Shown here: one piece after another, positions 33,359 through 42,653 of the stretch
Layout of the letters: every line of letters begins with the position of its first letter
Position numbering within the stretch: position 1 is the stretch's first letter
Assembly (NCBI RefSeq): GCF_030269305.1
Contig: NZ_BSTC01000022.1
Span: 1-64,000 of the forward strand
Source: Kineosporia sp. NBRC 101731
GTDB lineage: Bacteria > Actinomycetota > Actinomycetes > Actinomycetales > Kineosporiaceae
Reading direction: 5' to 3'
DNA length: 64,000 nt
The notes under the pieces: model-generated
Told to the model about the DNA's origin: nothing
What the model saw: only the letters and a program-made list of their open reading frames with translations
Database searches by the model: none
Made by a program: the position numbers and the translations under genes

Positions 33359-34537
33359 ATGCGCCGCCCCGCAAGACCTGCCACCCTCACCCCACTGCGT
33401 CCGGCTCGGCGCCTGCCCCGGGTGGGCAGCCGAATCGCCGCGATCCTGGTGATGGGTGCGCTGGTGACCTCGGGCTGCTCCACCAGCTCGTCCGGGGCCG
33501 CCGGGGCCGACCCCACGGCGTCGACCGAGCTCAAGGCCGAGGGGGTCGGTGCTCCCGACTCCTCGTCCGACGCGTCCAGCTCGACGGCAGCTCCCCTGTA
33601 CGTGGACGGGGAGGTCCGCAGCGGCGACAACGACCTGGGTGACGAGGGCAGCTCCGCGGTCCTCGACTACTGGACCGACGAGCAGATGGCCGAGGCGATC
33701 CCGGCCGAGGTGCCGGAGACCGACGAGGAGGTCCGCGCCGAGATCGAGAACCGTGAGGCGCTCGAGAAGGACGGCCCCGAGGTCGTCTCCGACCCGGTCG
33801 AGGGCACCGACACCACGTCCGACCGGAAGGCCACCGACGTCACCAACTTCTCCCGCACCAACGGGAAGGTGTTCTACCGCAACGCCACCGACGGGAAGAA
33901 CTACGTCTGCTCCGGCTCCGCGGTGAACAGTGCGTCGCAGCGGCTGGTCGCCACCGCGGCGCACTGCGTGCACGGCGGACCGGGCGGCGCCTGGCACCAG
34001 AACTGGATCTTCGTGCCTGGTTACGACAACGGAGACCGCCCGTACGGCTCGTTCCAGGGGGCCGGCTTCCGCACGTTCAACAACTGGATCGACTTCGGCC
34101 CGACCGCCCAGGGTTTCGCCTCGGACGTCGCCTTCGTCACGACGTTCGACAACGCCGACGGCAAGACGGTCGTGGACACGGTCGGCGGCCACGGCCTGAC
34201 CACCGGCGGCAGCACCTTCGCCTACGACGTGAACGTTTTCGGCTACCCCGCCAACATCGACGACGGCCAGAACATGATGGCTTGCTGGGGACAGTCGAGC
34301 ATGACCGCGATCGATCAGGAACCCTTCTCCGGCATTTCCGGCTGTGGCTTCGGCGGCGGCGCGTCGGGCGGTCCGTGGCTGACGGGCTACGACGACGCCA
34401 CCGGCCTGGGCAAGCTCAAGTCGGTCAGCTCCTGGGTTCCCATGAACAGCGTCGAGACCATCAACGGCCCGTTCTTCGGCACCTCGGTACGCACCCTGTT
34501 CGAACTGGCCGACACTGACTGGGGGTCGTGGGGCTGA
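33359..34537 (+). CDS. Secreted trypsin-like serine protease, probable lipoprotein
   Basis: The 392-residue protein starts with a basic stretch and a hydrophobic segment ending VTSGC, a somewhat degenerate lipobox. An acidic, disordered region (about 40-160) follows. The protease domain has His in TAAHCVHG, a candidate Asp in FASDVAFV, and Ser in GGASGGPWL, with three to four cysteines that could pair. It is exported and either lipid-anchored or released. Glutamyl endopeptidase-like enzymes are the nearest group I can name. The long acidic segment could keep the enzyme inactive until cut. Confidence 0.8.
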   Translation: MRRPARPATLTPLRPARRLPRVGSRIAAILVMGALVTSGCSTSSSGAAGADPTASTELKAEGVGAPDSSSDASSSTAAPLYVDGEVRSGDNDLGDEGSSAVLDYWTDEQMAEAIPAEVPETDEEVRAEIENREALEKDGPEVVSDPVEGTDTTSDRKATDVTNFSRTNGKVFYRNATDGKNYVCSGSAVNSASQRLVATAAHCVHGGPGGAWHQNWIFVPGYDNGDRPYGSFQGAGFRTFNNWIDFGPTAQGFASDVAFVTTFDNADGKTVVDTVGGHGLTTGGSTFAYDVNVFGYPANIDDGQNMMACWGQSSMTAIDQEPFSGISGCGFGGGASGGPWLTGYDDATGLGKLKSVSSWVPMNSVETINGPFFGTSVRTLFELADTDWGSWG

Positions 34538-34545
34538 CGGGAGCC

Positions 34546-35355
34546 TTAGGGCAGAGGACGCGCGAGCGCCAGTAGCGCTGCTTGCCAGGCCGGTGCCTGG
34601 CAAGCAGCGCCGGCCTTCATGTCGAGGCCGCGCCAGCCGGTCACCGCCCGGATCCCGTGCAGAGCGCTCACCGACCAGGTCTCCAGACCTTCGAGTGCGG
34701 TGGGTGGCACGTTCTCGTGCCGGGTCTCGACGCCCCACGCCCCGGCGATCCCGTCCAGGAGCCCCCAGGTGACTCCGGGCAGAACCGCATCGCTTCTCGG
34801 AGGGCTGTAGAGCACGTCCCCCCGCCACCACAGCACCGTGCTCAGCGCCCCCTCGAGCACCGTCCCGGCCGGCGACACCAGCAACGCCTCCCCCGCCCCC
34901 ACCAGCGCTGCCTGACGTCGCAGGTCCGCCAGCCGGGGCAGGTCCGGGCCCTTGACACCCGGCCGGATCCGGGGATCCGGCACCCCGGGCCCCCACAGCA
35001 CCACCTCGGACGAGAGGTCGGGAGCGGGCCGGATCCACAACGTCAGCTCGTCACCGGTGCGGTCGACCCGGGGGAACCACCGACCCGACCGGGGCAGAAC
35101 GGCCAGGACATCGTCCATGAACCGGTTCACCCACCCGGAGGTGAGGGGCCGCACCGAAGGCGGGTGGGCGTCCATCATGGACATGCTCCGGACGAAACGC
35201 GCCCGATGCTCCTCGATGCCACGACAACGGCCCTCGTCGACGAGCCAGGAGTCCGCGACCGGTGGCCCGGGCCCGGCCGGGCGGGTGGCGGGCACGAAGT
35301 CTCCCGGCCCTCGCCAGAGCAGGGGGCCGGGTGGGATCGCACCGAACGGCTTCAT
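34546..35355 (-). CDS. pabC: Aminotransferase class IV, aminodeoxychorismate lyase-like
   Basis: The 269-residue protein has the fold-type IV PLP layout: the presumed PLP lysine in VKGPDLPRL, and LVSPAGTVLEGALSTVLWW with LPGVTWGLL later, which hold the PLP phosphate. Next to the chorismate-using gene at 35430, its likely job is release of 4-aminobenzoate for folate. ATG 35355 lies nine bases after GAAGGAC. It is divergent from pabAB with 74 bases between the starts, so the two promoters share a small region. Confidence 0.78.
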   Translation of the reverse strand: MKPFGAIPPGPLLWRGPGDFVPATRPAGPGPPVADSWLVDEGRCRGIEEHRARFVRSMSMMDAHPPSVRPLTSGWVNRFMDDVLAVLPRSGRWFPRVDRTGDELTLWIRPAPDLSSEVVLWGPGVPDPRIRPGVKGPDLPRLADLRRQAALVGAGEALLVSPAGTVLEGALSTVLWWRGDVLYSPPRSDAVLPGVTWGLLDGIAGAWGVETRHENVPPTALEGLETWSVSALHGIRAVTGWRGLDMKAGAACQAPAWQAALLALARPLP

Positions 35356-35429
35356 CCAAGGAGTCCTTCGATCTTCAGGAAGTGACCGGGCCGTAAGATA
35401 CCTGGCTCCCACCCCGCCCGAGGAGCCCG

Positions 35430-37454
35430 ATGACGACTGACCCGCAGCCGGTCCGGACGCTGCTCGTGGACAACTACGACTCCTACACCTACAACCTGTT
35501 CCAGCAGCTGGCGGTGGCGAACGGCGCCGAGCCGATCGTGGTGCGCAACGACGAGTGCGACTGGGACACCCTGATGTCGCGCGTCCAGGGGACTTTCGAC
35601 AACATCGTGATCTCTCCCGGGCCCGGGCGACCGGAGACCCCGGAAGACTTCGGACTGTCGGCTGCCGCGATCGCCTGGGCCCGCACCTCGGGCATGCCCC
35701 TGCTCGGAATCTGCCTGGGCCACCAGGGCATCGCCGTGGCCTTCGGGGCTCACACCGAGCCCGCTGCGCGCATCATGCACGGGCAACTCAGCCGGGTGCG
35801 TCATGAGAGCCCTCTGTTCGCCGGGATCCCGCAGCACTTCGAGGTCGTGCGCTACCACTCCCTGGCGATACCGGAGCCCTTGCCGGCCGGACTGACCGCG
35901 ACGGCCTGGTCCGAAGACGGCACGGTGATGGCTCTGGAGAATTCCGGGGCAACGCTTTTCGGGGTGCAGTTCCACCCCGAATCGATTCTCACGCGGTACG
36001 GCTCCCGGATCATCGAGAATTTCCGCGACCTGACCAGCGTCCGCCCTTCTGTTTCGATCGCCCCAAAGCCTTTCCCCACAGTGGACGAGGAAAAAAGCAC
36101 GCCGTTACGCCTCACCGTTCGCCGGTTTCCGGGGCCGGTCGACGCGGAGGCCCTGTTCGCCGCCCTGCACCAGGGATCCGGGGCGGTCTGGCTGGACAGC
36201 GCGCGCACCGGACGGTTCTCCTACCTGGCCTGCGCCCCGGGTGGGAATCTCTGGGAATCACTGATCCACCCGGCAGATTCGCCAGACGGGCCGTTCGATC
36301 GGATTCAGCGGCGGCTGCGGTCATTCAGCGTCGATGAGCCCGACCTGCCGTTCGACTTCACCGGTGGCTACGTGGGGTATTTCGGCTACGAGTGCGAGGC
36401 CGACCCGGCGACGGCCGGCCCTCACACATCCCCCTATCCGGATGCCGCGCTGGTGTTCGCCGACCGCCTCGTCGTGCTCGACCATGAGCAGGACGAGGTG
36501 TTCCTGGTGGCGCTTGACCCGGAGTCCGCATCTGCGGAAGACACCGAACAGTGGCTCGACCGGACCCGACACCTCATCGGGAACCTTCAGCCGCTGGAAC
36601 CTCTGGCCGGTCCGCCCGTTTCCGTCGCCCGCCCGGTGCGAGGCCGCGACCAGTACCTGGCCGACATCCAGACCGTTCGGCGCCACCTGGAGCAGGGCGA
36701 CACCTACGAGGTCTGCCTCACCACCCACTTCGACACCGCCACGACAGAAGCGCCCCTCACCGTCTACCGGCGGCTGCGGACCATGAACCCGGCTCCCTAC
36801 GCCGCTTTTCTGGATCTGGGCGGGATCAGTGTGTCGTCCTCCTCGCCCGAGCGGTTCCTCCGGATCGACCGCTCGGGGCGGGTCAGCGCCAAGCCGATCA
36901 AGGGCACCCGGCCGCGGGGCTCCTCCTGGGACGAGGACCAGCGCCTGGCCAAGGAACTCGAGAACGACGTGAAGGAACGCGCCGAGAACCTGATGATCGT
37001 GGACCTGCTGCGCAACGACCTCGGGCGGGTCTGCCGGCCCGGTTCGGTCGTCGTGCCCGCCCTGATGCGGGTCGAGTCGTTCAGCACGGTGCACCAGCTG
37101 GTCTCGACCGTGGAGGGAGACCTGGCGCCGGGGCGCGACGCGGTGGACTGCGTGCGGGCCGCCTTCCCGGGCGGATCGATGACCGGCGCCCCGAAGGTGC
37201 GCACCATGCACATCCTTCAGCAGCTGGAGGGCCGGGCCCGGGGTGTCTACTCCGGCGCCGTCGGGTTCCTCGGGGTGAACGGCACGGCCGACCTCAGCAT
37301 CGTGATCCGCACGCTGGTGCACGACGGGGAGGCCGTGAGCGTGGGAGCGGGCGGGGCCGTGACCATCTTGTCCGACCCTGAGCAGGAATGGCAGGAGGTG
37401 CGGCTCAAGGCCGACGCCGTGCTGCGGGCCGTGGGCGCGGTCAGCAGCGACTAG
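35430..37454 (+). CDS. pabAB: Aminodeoxychorismate synthase, fused glutaminase and synthase
   Basis: This 674-residue fusion makes 4-amino-4-deoxychorismate from chorismate and glutamine. The N-terminal glutaminase (about 8-195) has GICLGHQG with the nucleophile Cys and QFHPESILT with His and Glu. The C-terminal synthase has SSSPERFLRI, KPIKGTRPRG, ELENDVKERAENLMIVDLLRNDLG (core AENLMIVDLLRNDLGR) and GSMTGAPKVRTM. The PIKGTRPRG sequence favours PabB over the anthranilate synthase TrpE. Divergent pabC completes the pathway to 4-aminobenzoate. Confidence 0.88.
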   Translation: MTTDPQPVRTLLVDNYDSYTYNLFQQLAVANGAEPIVVRNDECDWDTLMSRVQGTFDNIVISPGPGRPETPEDFGLSAAAIAWARTSGMPLLGICLGHQGIAVAFGAHTEPAARIMHGQLSRVRHESPLFAGIPQHFEVVRYHSLAIPEPLPAGLTATAWSEDGTVMALENSGATLFGVQFHPESILTRYGSRIIENFRDLTSVRPSVSIAPKPFPTVDEEKSTPLRLTVRRFPGPVDAEALFAALHQGSGAVWLDSARTGRFSYLACAPGGNLWESLIHPADSPDGPFDRIQRRLRSFSVDEPDLPFDFTGGYVGYFGYECEADPATAGPHTSPYPDAALVFADRLVVLDHEQDEVFLVALDPESASAEDTEQWLDRTRHLIGNLQPLEPLAGPPVSVARPVRGRDQYLADIQTVRRHLEQGDTYEVCLTTHFDTATTEAPLTVYRRLRTMNPAPYAAFLDLGGISVSSSSPERFLRIDRSGRVSAKPIKGTRPRGSSWDEDQRLAKELENDVKERAENLMIVDLLRNDLGRVCRPGSVVVPALMRVESFSTVHQLVSTVEGDLAPGRDAVDCVRAAFPGGSMTGAPKVRTMHILQQLEGRARGVYSGAVGFLGVNGTADLSIVIRTLVHDGEAVSVGAGGAVTILSDPEQEWQEVRLKADAVLRAVGAVSSD

Positions 37455-37556
37455 TGCGGCTGGTCCACGTGGGTGGAAATGCGCTGGCGGCTCCGTCGGT
37501 AGGCTGTCACCCTAGATCGGCGGGGTATGGATGCCGACCCGAAGAGGAGGGCACTC

Positions 37557-37736
37557 ATGACTGACGACAAGCAGGTCAGCTCAGACACGAAGCGCAAGTT
37601 CCGCGAAGCCCTGGAGCGCAAGAACGCCAACGGCGGACAGCACCAGGGCGAGGTCCAGGGAAACGGGAAGGTGGGCGGGTCCCACGGCCCCGAGACCTCT
37701 GGCTCTCAGCAGATGTTCCGACGCAAGTCTTCGTAG
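37557..37736 (+). CDS. DUF5302 small protein
   Basis: The 59-residue protein reads TKRKFREALERKNAN and ends in MFRRKSS, the DUF5302 pattern. It is very polar, with a Gly/Gln-rich middle, and probably disordered. ATG 37557 follows GAGGAGG by seven bases. Such proteins are widespread in actinobacteria and their role is not known; a nucleic-acid or ribosome-linked role is possible from the basic ends. Confidence 0.8.
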   Translation: MTDDKQVSSDTKRKFREALERKNANGGQHQGEVQGNGKVGGSHGPETSGSQQMFRRKSS

Positions 37737-37788
37737 TACCGGTCAGCTCTGACCAGGTCTGATCCGTTTCCGATCAGGTCCGACGAGG

Positions 37789-37823
37789 AAGGCGCCACCC
37801 GGAATCCCCGGGTGGCGCCTTTC
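37789..37823 (+). terminator. Rho-independent terminator after the DUF5302 gene
   Basis: A 14-bp stem (37789-37802 with 37808-37821) and a TTT run follow the gene by about 50 bases. Confidence 0.8.
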
Positions 37824-37921
37824 GTCACATCAGAGCCTCCTCGGCCGGTCGGGTGGCATCGGGTTAGCATCGGCCGACCCGTGAGGCCCGCAACAGACCC
37901 GCCACCGAGGAGAGTTCTCGT

Positions 37922-38209
37922 ATGATCCGCAACGTCGTGACGGGCCGGCTCAAGCCGGACGCCGACATCGCCCTTCTCGACGAGGGCCTGGCCGGCATCG
38001 TCGCCCTGGGCATTCCTGGCATGACCGACGTGAAGGTCGGCCGGGACGCCGGGCTCCGCCCCGGGAACTGGGATTTCACCATTGTGGCCGACTTCTCCGA
38101 TGTCGCCGCGTACCGGGCCTACGACGAGGACGAGGAACACAACCGTCTGCGCCGGGAGATCTTCGGGCCGTTGTCCGCCGAGATCGCCCGGATCCAGATC
38201 GAGTTCTGA
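37922..38209 (+). CDS. Dabb (stress-responsive alpha/beta barrel) domain protein
   Basis: The 95-residue protein fits the Dabb dimeric ferredoxin-like barrel: an opening strand MIRNVVTGRLK, a helix of the type LLDEGLAGIVALGIPGM (core), GRDAGLRPGNWDFTIVADF, and YRAYDEDEEHNRL. The pattern GxxxG...YDFALVxDF is diagnostic. Members include plant stress proteins and small polyketide cyclases; most bacterial ones are uncharacterised. It converges on the kinase gene with only four bases between. Confidence 0.85.
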   Translation: MIRNVVTGRLKPDADIALLDEGLAGIVALGIPGMTDVKVGRDAGLRPGNWDFTIVADFSDVAAYRAYDEDEEHNRLRREIFGPLSAEIARIQIEF

Positions 38210-38213
38210 GCGC

Positions 38214-39959
38214 TCAGCAGCCCTGCTCCGACTGGCTCTCACGGCTGACGAAAAGGCTTGCCCCGACGTAGCTGTTGTCCGGTACGCCGATCGGCCCAGA
38301 CTCTCGGAGCCGGTCCAGCGGCACCACGATCACCTCCAGCCGGTACTGCATGCCCAGAGGATCGAACGGCAGACCCACCGGTGGGCGCAGTTTCCAGCGG
38401 GACAGTGATTCCGGGTGCTGCCAGCCCGGGATCGGCGTGACGTGCCGGATGCCGTCGCCGACGCTGAGGTTCTCCACGGAGAACAGCAGCGTCCGGCCCG
38501 GTGGCAGGTTCGCGGTACCGCCGAGGTCTGGGCAACGGCCGATCCCGGCCCCGTTGTGCGGGGTGACGAAGGCCGCTTCCCTGCTGGTCACGGGCTTTCC
38601 CGGCCAAGGTGTCACGGGGGCTCCCCGCGGCGGGCGAGGCGGTCCCCCGCGCGGGTCGCCGGCGGCCTGGGTGCTCTCGATGGTGGACGACGTACTCGCC
38701 GGCCGCGGGGCGTCACCGGTGTGCGGTGCCCGCCGGGTGAACAACAGGGGCGCCAGGATCAGGCCGATGGAGAGCAGCGGGATCAGCACCAGGGCGGCCA
38801 GGAACAGACTCGGACGCGCCGGTCGGGCCGTGGCCAGAGCGCGTAGTTGCCCGGCCCAGGCCCGGGGGTCGGACGGGCGGTCCGCCGGGTCGTGGGCCAG
38901 CAGCCGGGTCAGGTGGTCGGCGAAGGCCCACGGGTCGGGCACCCCGGCATCGCGCGCCACCGCCTCGGCCCGCCGGCGGGCCCGGTCGGGAGAGAACGGG
39001 TCTCGGGCGTGCGGCGGGTTCTCCCCGACCATGCAGAACCAGGCCAGCGCGCCGAGCGAGTACAGGTCGGAGGCCGGGTCACGGGTCGCCATCGGATCGG
39101 CCAGCACCTCCGGCGCGGTGTAGGCCGGGCTGTGCCGGCCGGACAGGTCGCGGCCGTCGTCCACCCGCCGCATCGTGCCGATGTCGACCAGCACCACCCC
39201 GCGGGACGGGGCCAGGATGCAGTTCGTCGGTTTCACATCGCGGTGCAGGCTCGGGTTGCCCGCCGAGACCGTGCGCGAATGCAGCGCTCCCAGGGCCGCG
39301 GCGACCTGCTCGACGTAGCGGAGCCGGGTCGCCAGGGTCGGCGCGGTGGCGGGTGTACCGGCGAGCTCATCGGCCAGCGTCGGGCCGGGCACCCACTCCA
39401 TCACCACGTACGGCGTCACCAGCGGGCGCAGTCCCGGAACGGGTTGCATCGAGTGCTGCGGATGCGGCGGCGGGCCGACGAAAACGTCCAGCACGCTCAC
39501 CATGTGGTCGATCCGCATGATCAGCAACAGCGCCCGCAGGTCTTCCCACCGGCGCAGATCGGCCGGGGTGGGCCAGTCGTCGCCCATGTTCGCCGGCCGG
39601 CGCAGCCGTTTCACCGCGACCTGTAACGGCGAGGTCAGGTCGCCGCGGTACCGGGCCCGCCAGATGTCCCCCTCACCACCGGACAGGCCCGGGCCGAGGA
39701 GCTCGTAGCGGTCCGGATCGCCCGGGGGCCCGGCGAACCATCCGTTGGGCTGCGCCCCGCCCGCCATCCGGGACCGGTCGTCGGTGGCGAGCAGGCCGGA
39801 GACGTCGATCGGGCCGTCGACCGGTTCCGGCAGGTCACCGCCGAGAGTGACCGCGTCGGGCGCCGGCGTCGCGGGGCAGCGCTCCACCGGCTGGAGCCTC
39901 TCCGGCCCGGGGATGTCGGACACCGGAATCTGGGGCGCGGGAATCTCAGGTCGGCGCAT
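38214..39959 (-). CDS. Membrane serine/threonine protein kinase with extracytoplasmic domain
   Basis: The 581-residue protein has a kinase domain (about 75-345) with VAVKRL (ATP-binding Lys), LHRDVKPTNCIL (catalytic loop), DIG where DFG is usual, and TAPEVL (APE). One membrane segment follows (about 370-392), then a Pro/Thr-rich linker and an outer domain of about 150 residues with cysteines. The DFG-to-DIG change keeps the metal-binding Asp and need not kill activity. It overlaps the FHA gene by 14 bases, so kinase and phosphopeptide reader are co-expressed. Confidence 0.85.
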   Translation of the reverse strand: MRRPEIPAPQIPVSDIPGPERLQPVERCPATPAPDAVTLGGDLPEPVDGPIDVSGLLATDDRSRMAGGAQPNGWFAGPPGDPDRYELLGPGLSGGEGDIWRARYRGDLTSPLQVAVKRLRRPANMGDDWPTPADLRRWEDLRALLLIMRIDHMVSVLDVFVGPPPHPQHSMQPVPGLRPLVTPYVVMEWVPGPTLADELAGTPATAPTLATRLRYVEQVAAALGALHSRTVSAGNPSLHRDVKPTNCILAPSRGVVLVDIGTMRRVDDGRDLSGRHSPAYTAPEVLADPMATRDPASDLYSLGALAWFCMVGENPPHARDPFSPDRARRRAEAVARDAGVPDPWAFADHLTRLLAHDPADRPSDPRAWAGQLRALATARPARPSLFLAALVLIPLLSIGLILAPLLFTRRAPHTGDAPRPASTSSTIESTQAAGDPRGGPPRPPRGAPVTPWPGKPVTSREAAFVTPHNGAGIGRCPDLGGTANLPPGRTLLFSVENLSVGDGIRHVTPIPGWQHPESLSRWKLRPPVGLPFDPLGMQYRLEVIVVPLDRLRESGPIGVPDNSYVGASLFVSRESQSEQGC

Positions 39960-40701
39960 CGAGTGCCTGTACGTCGGCCACCGTGATCGTGCCGCTGTTG
40001 ATCGCCCAGCGGGCCAGCGCCGGGCGGAAGTCCTCGTAGACCTTCTCCAGGTTGAACGTGACCAGTGCGGCCACCCCCTGGGCCGCGAGTTGCTCGCGCA
40101 GCCGGCGCAACACGGTGCGGGCGTAGCCGGGGCTGCGGCCCACGCGCTCCCCGACCTGCCGGTAGGTGGCGGGAGCGGCCCGGCTTCCCGTGCGGGTGAG
40201 CAGCGGTTCGCAGAGCGCGGCCAGCAGTCTGCGCTGCGGAACCGTCAGGCCGATCGCCATACCGTCCACCGTCTCGACCGGATCCAGCACCAGCCGCGGC
40301 CGGTCGGGTGTCAGGTCACGGACGTCGACATGGACGGCGTACTCGCGGCCGAACCGGCCGGTCACCACGACCAGGAACTCGGGAAACGGCATCGAGGTGG
40401 TGGCTGCCCCGGGCTCCAGTACCCGTTGCGTTCCGACCAGCGGACGAAGAACGAGTTGTTTGCTGCGGGAGCAGTTCTGGACCAGCACACAGTCGTCGAG
40501 CGTGCGCAGGGTCGCCGTCAGCCGGGAGACGTGCTCGTCGGTGGGCCGGTGAGCGACCCGGATGGCCGCGTCGGTGCCCCGGCCGATCGTGAGTTCCTGC
40601 CCCGACAACAGCACCCGCCGGTCGGTGCCGTGGCTGACGATCGCGTAGGGCGACACCGCGGGTGGCGGGGCCCACTGACGCGGCACCCGAATCCCGGTCA
40701 T
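39946..40701 (-). CDS. FHA domain protein with C-terminal winged-helix-like region
   Basis: The 251-residue protein has an FHA domain (about 25-110) with LTIGRGTDAAIRV, EHVSRLTATLR and a later NCSRSKQLVL, the standard phosphothreonine-reading loops. A helical region (TVPQRRLLAALCEPLL, then VGRSPGYARTVLRRLREQL) looks like a winged helix. A DNA-binding, phosphorylation-responsive regulator is likely, with the overlapping kinase as partner. ATG 40701 lies five bases after GGAGG and is preferred over GTG 40707. Confidence 0.78.
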   Translation of the reverse strand: MTGIRVPRQWAPPPAVSPYAIVSHGTDRRVLLSGQELTIGRGTDAAIRVAHRPTDEHVSRLTATLRTLDDCVLVQNCSRSKQLVLRPLVGTQRVLEPGAATTSMPFPEFLVVVTGRFGREYAVHVDVRDLTPDRPRLVLDPVETVDGMAIGLTVPQRRLLAALCEPLLTRTGSRAAPATYRQVGERVGRSPGYARTVLRRLREQLAAQGVAALVTFNLEKVYEDFRPALARWAINSGTITVADVQALDAPT

Positions 40702-40921
40702 GACCACCTCCGGGGGAACTCACCGGCCGGGCCGGTACAGGCTTGACGCACGACCAACAGTTTTCCGCATCCTCCGAGTGCTTGTCAGAACAACTATCGG
40801 ACTGGCCCTCAGGAGTTCGACGAACGGGCCCTTCGACCGAGCTGCAACAAGGGTAAACACCTGCCTCCGAGAAGCTTTCAGTTGCCCGGAGCAAATAGCG
40901 CCAGAACCGTTCCGCCCTCGG

Positions 40922-40970
40922 AAAACGTCAGGGGCTGATCAGCCCCCGCTGGCCCGATCAGCCCCTGACG
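40922..40970 (-). terminator. Terminator of the leftward 41059-41645 operon
   Basis: A perfect 15-bp inverted repeat (40926-40940 with 40956-40970) is followed on the minus strand by CGTTTTC. A smaller palindrome, GGGGCTGATCAGCCCC, sits inside the left arm and offers an alternative fold. It fills part of the 350-bp gap between the FHA gene and the 41059 gene; nothing else is evident there. Confidence 0.7.
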
Positions 40971-41058
40971 CCCGTAGATCTACGCCCGTACCCGGAAGCC
41001 TCTCCCGGAAGGAGCATTTCGTGCGACCATCCGAAACCGATGGCTCCGGTCCGGCGGA

Positions 41059-41295
41059 TCACCCTGCCGATGCGATGCTTTCGTCCCGAAGCCGGGCCAG
41101 CCGGCTCATCGGGGCCAGGAACTCGTGGACCGACGGCCGGTCGTGCCCCTGCCTCCGAGCGGTCGCGCACGGGTACACCGCGCCACAACACGCACAGAAG
41201 CCCCCGATGGACCGGTGATCGACCGGCCTCACGTCGGGTTGGAGACGCTCCGGGCCCGGGCGGCCCGTACCCACGTCCGACGATGATGACGTCAT
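41059..41295 (-). CDS. Small protein with cysteine cluster, hypothetical
   Basis: The 78-residue product contains CACCGAVYPCATARR, a compact CxCC...C cluster, and a basic C-terminal half. It may bind zinc. Similar short CGAxxPC-type proteins occur in actinobacteria next to regulators. The start may be ATG 41295 or GTG 41304, both within a few bases of the upstream stop, so the two leftward genes are one operon. Function unknown. Confidence 0.55.
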   Translation of the reverse strand: MTSSSSDVGTGRPGPERLQPDVRPVDHRSIGGFCACCGAVYPCATARRQGHDRPSVHEFLAPMSRLARLRDESIASAG

Positions 41296-41306
41296 GGCAG
41301 CCACGC

Positions 41307-41645
41307 TCAGATCACCGCCATCAGTTCGCGCAACGACGAGTCACCCAAGCGGTACTCGGCGGTCCAGCCGATCGCCACATAGGTGGAGCCGTACTGGGTG
41401 GACCAGACCAGATCGTCAGCCGCCAGACGAACACCGCGTGGATGAATGATCCATTCACGCAGCTCGTCGCGGTTCATCACAGCCAGGGCGCGAGACCCGA
41501 ACCAGACCGTGACCGTCCCCGGCTCCACCTCAAGATGCAGCGAGCCGACGGACCAGTCCCGGGCATTACGTAGATCGACCTCGACCCGGCCGACCCACTC
41601 CCCGGTGTCAGGTCTTTCACCTTTCAGAGCTACTTGCTCCTGCAT
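41307..41645 (-). CDS. Hypothetical beta-rich protein next to the XRE locus
   Basis: The predicted 112-residue protein (127 if GTG 41690 is used) alternates short strands, such as GSLHLEVEPGTVTVWF and YVAIGWTAEYRLG, and ends LRELMAVI. I do not recognise the family. GGGGG nine bases before ATG 41645 supports that start. It points away from the XRE gene at 41838, and the promoters must share the gap between them. Location suggests a product controlled by, or acting with, the XRE/DUF397 pair. Confidence 0.6.
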   Translation of the reverse strand: MQEQVALKGERPDTGEWVGRVEVDLRNARDWSVGSLHLEVEPGTVTVWFGSRALAVMNRDELREWIIHPRGVRLAADDLVWSTQYGSTYVAIGWTAEYRLGDSSLRELMAVI

Positions 41646-41837
41646 GGGCGTAAACCCCCGTTGTGTGGCATGGACCGATGCCTGGAACACATCGGTTCTC
41701 CCCCCGCCATTGAATAGTCTCGGTCACTACCCCGAGCAACTTCAATGTAACGTTTTGTGACGGGAGGAGCGTGACGACATCCGCGACCCTCGAATTGTTA
41801 CTCGCCCGTTGTTCAGGAAAATGCCAAACTCGCCGCC

Positions 41838-42653
41838 ATGAGCAGTGGGTCGGGCATGGGGCGACGTTCCCTCGGACGGCAGCTCCGAAGGCTACGGGAA
41901 ATGGCCGGAAAGAAGCCGGAAGACGTGCGGTCGGTCGGGTCGCGCCAGAAGATCTGGCGAATGGAGGCCGGAAAAGGGCCCTTCAAGTACGCCGATATCC
42001 GCGCCCTCTGCTTCATGTACGGCGCCGACGAGGCCACGACCGAACGACTCACCGACCTGGCGGCGCAGGCCGACGAGGAAAACATCTGGGAAGACTTCAC
42101 CGATGTCCTGATACCGGGCTTCGGTTTGTATCTGGACCTCGAGCAGTCGGCGGCGGCGATCAAGACCTACGACGCTGAGTTGATTCACGGCTTGCTCCAA
42201 ACCCCGCCGTACCACGAAAATCTCACGATCGGTGAGGGCATGGAAGAAGGCGCGCGACGGCGTGACGCCGAGTTACGCATTACCCGCATGCAAACGGCCT
42301 TCGGCGGGGCTGATCCACCTCTCGTCACGGCTGTCATCGGCGAATCGGCGCTGCACCGGGTCATCGGTTCGGCTGACATCATGCGCGAACAACTGCGCTA
42401 TCTTCGTCGCCTGAGCGACGAGAAGACCAATGTCGAGGTTCGGATACTTCCCTGGTCCGCCGGTGCGCACCCGGGTTTACGTGGCGGGGCTTTCACCCTC
42501 CTGGAATTCACCGAACCAGACACCGACGTGGTCTATCTGGAGTCCCAAGCAGACGCCCGGTACCTGGAAAAAGAAAGCAAGCTCCGTACCTACCGGGACG
42601 TCTGGGAAACGCTCGTGCAGAAGTCCGTCCGACTCGAGGAGTACACGACATGA
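41838..42653 (+). CDS. XRE family regulator with DUF5753 domain
   Basis: The 271-residue protein has an N-terminal helix-turn-helix (LGRQLRRLREMAGKKPEDV... WRMEAGKGPFKYADI, given as separate pieces) and a C-terminal DUF5753 domain (about 95-265; ETLVQKSVRL at the end, LLQTPPYHEN, LPWSAGAHPGLRGGAF). These WhiJ-like regulators are abundant in Streptomyces and relatives and work with small DUF397 proteins. Start ATG 41838. It overlaps the DUF397 gene by 4 bases. Confidence 0.9.
   Translation: MSSGSGMGRRSLGRQLRRLREMAGKKPEDVRSVGSRQKIWRMEAGKGPFKYADIRALCFMYGADEATTERLTDLAAQADEENIWEDFTDVLIPGFGLYLDLEQSAAAIKTYDAELIHGLLQTPPYHENLTIGEGMEEGARRRDAELRITRMQTAFGGADPPLVTAVIGESALHRVIGSADIMREQLRYLRRLSDEKTNVEVRILPWSAGAHPGLRGGAFTLLEFTEPDTDVVYLESQADARYLEKESKLRTYRDVWETLVQKSVRLEEYTT

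Noticed and set aside
33170-35038. Long minus-strand open frame of 622 codons over the protease and repeat array
   Set aside because: It lies antisense to a clear secreted protease gene with signal peptide and GxSGGP motif, crosses the 13-bp repeat, has no family match and is typical of GC-rich shadow frames.
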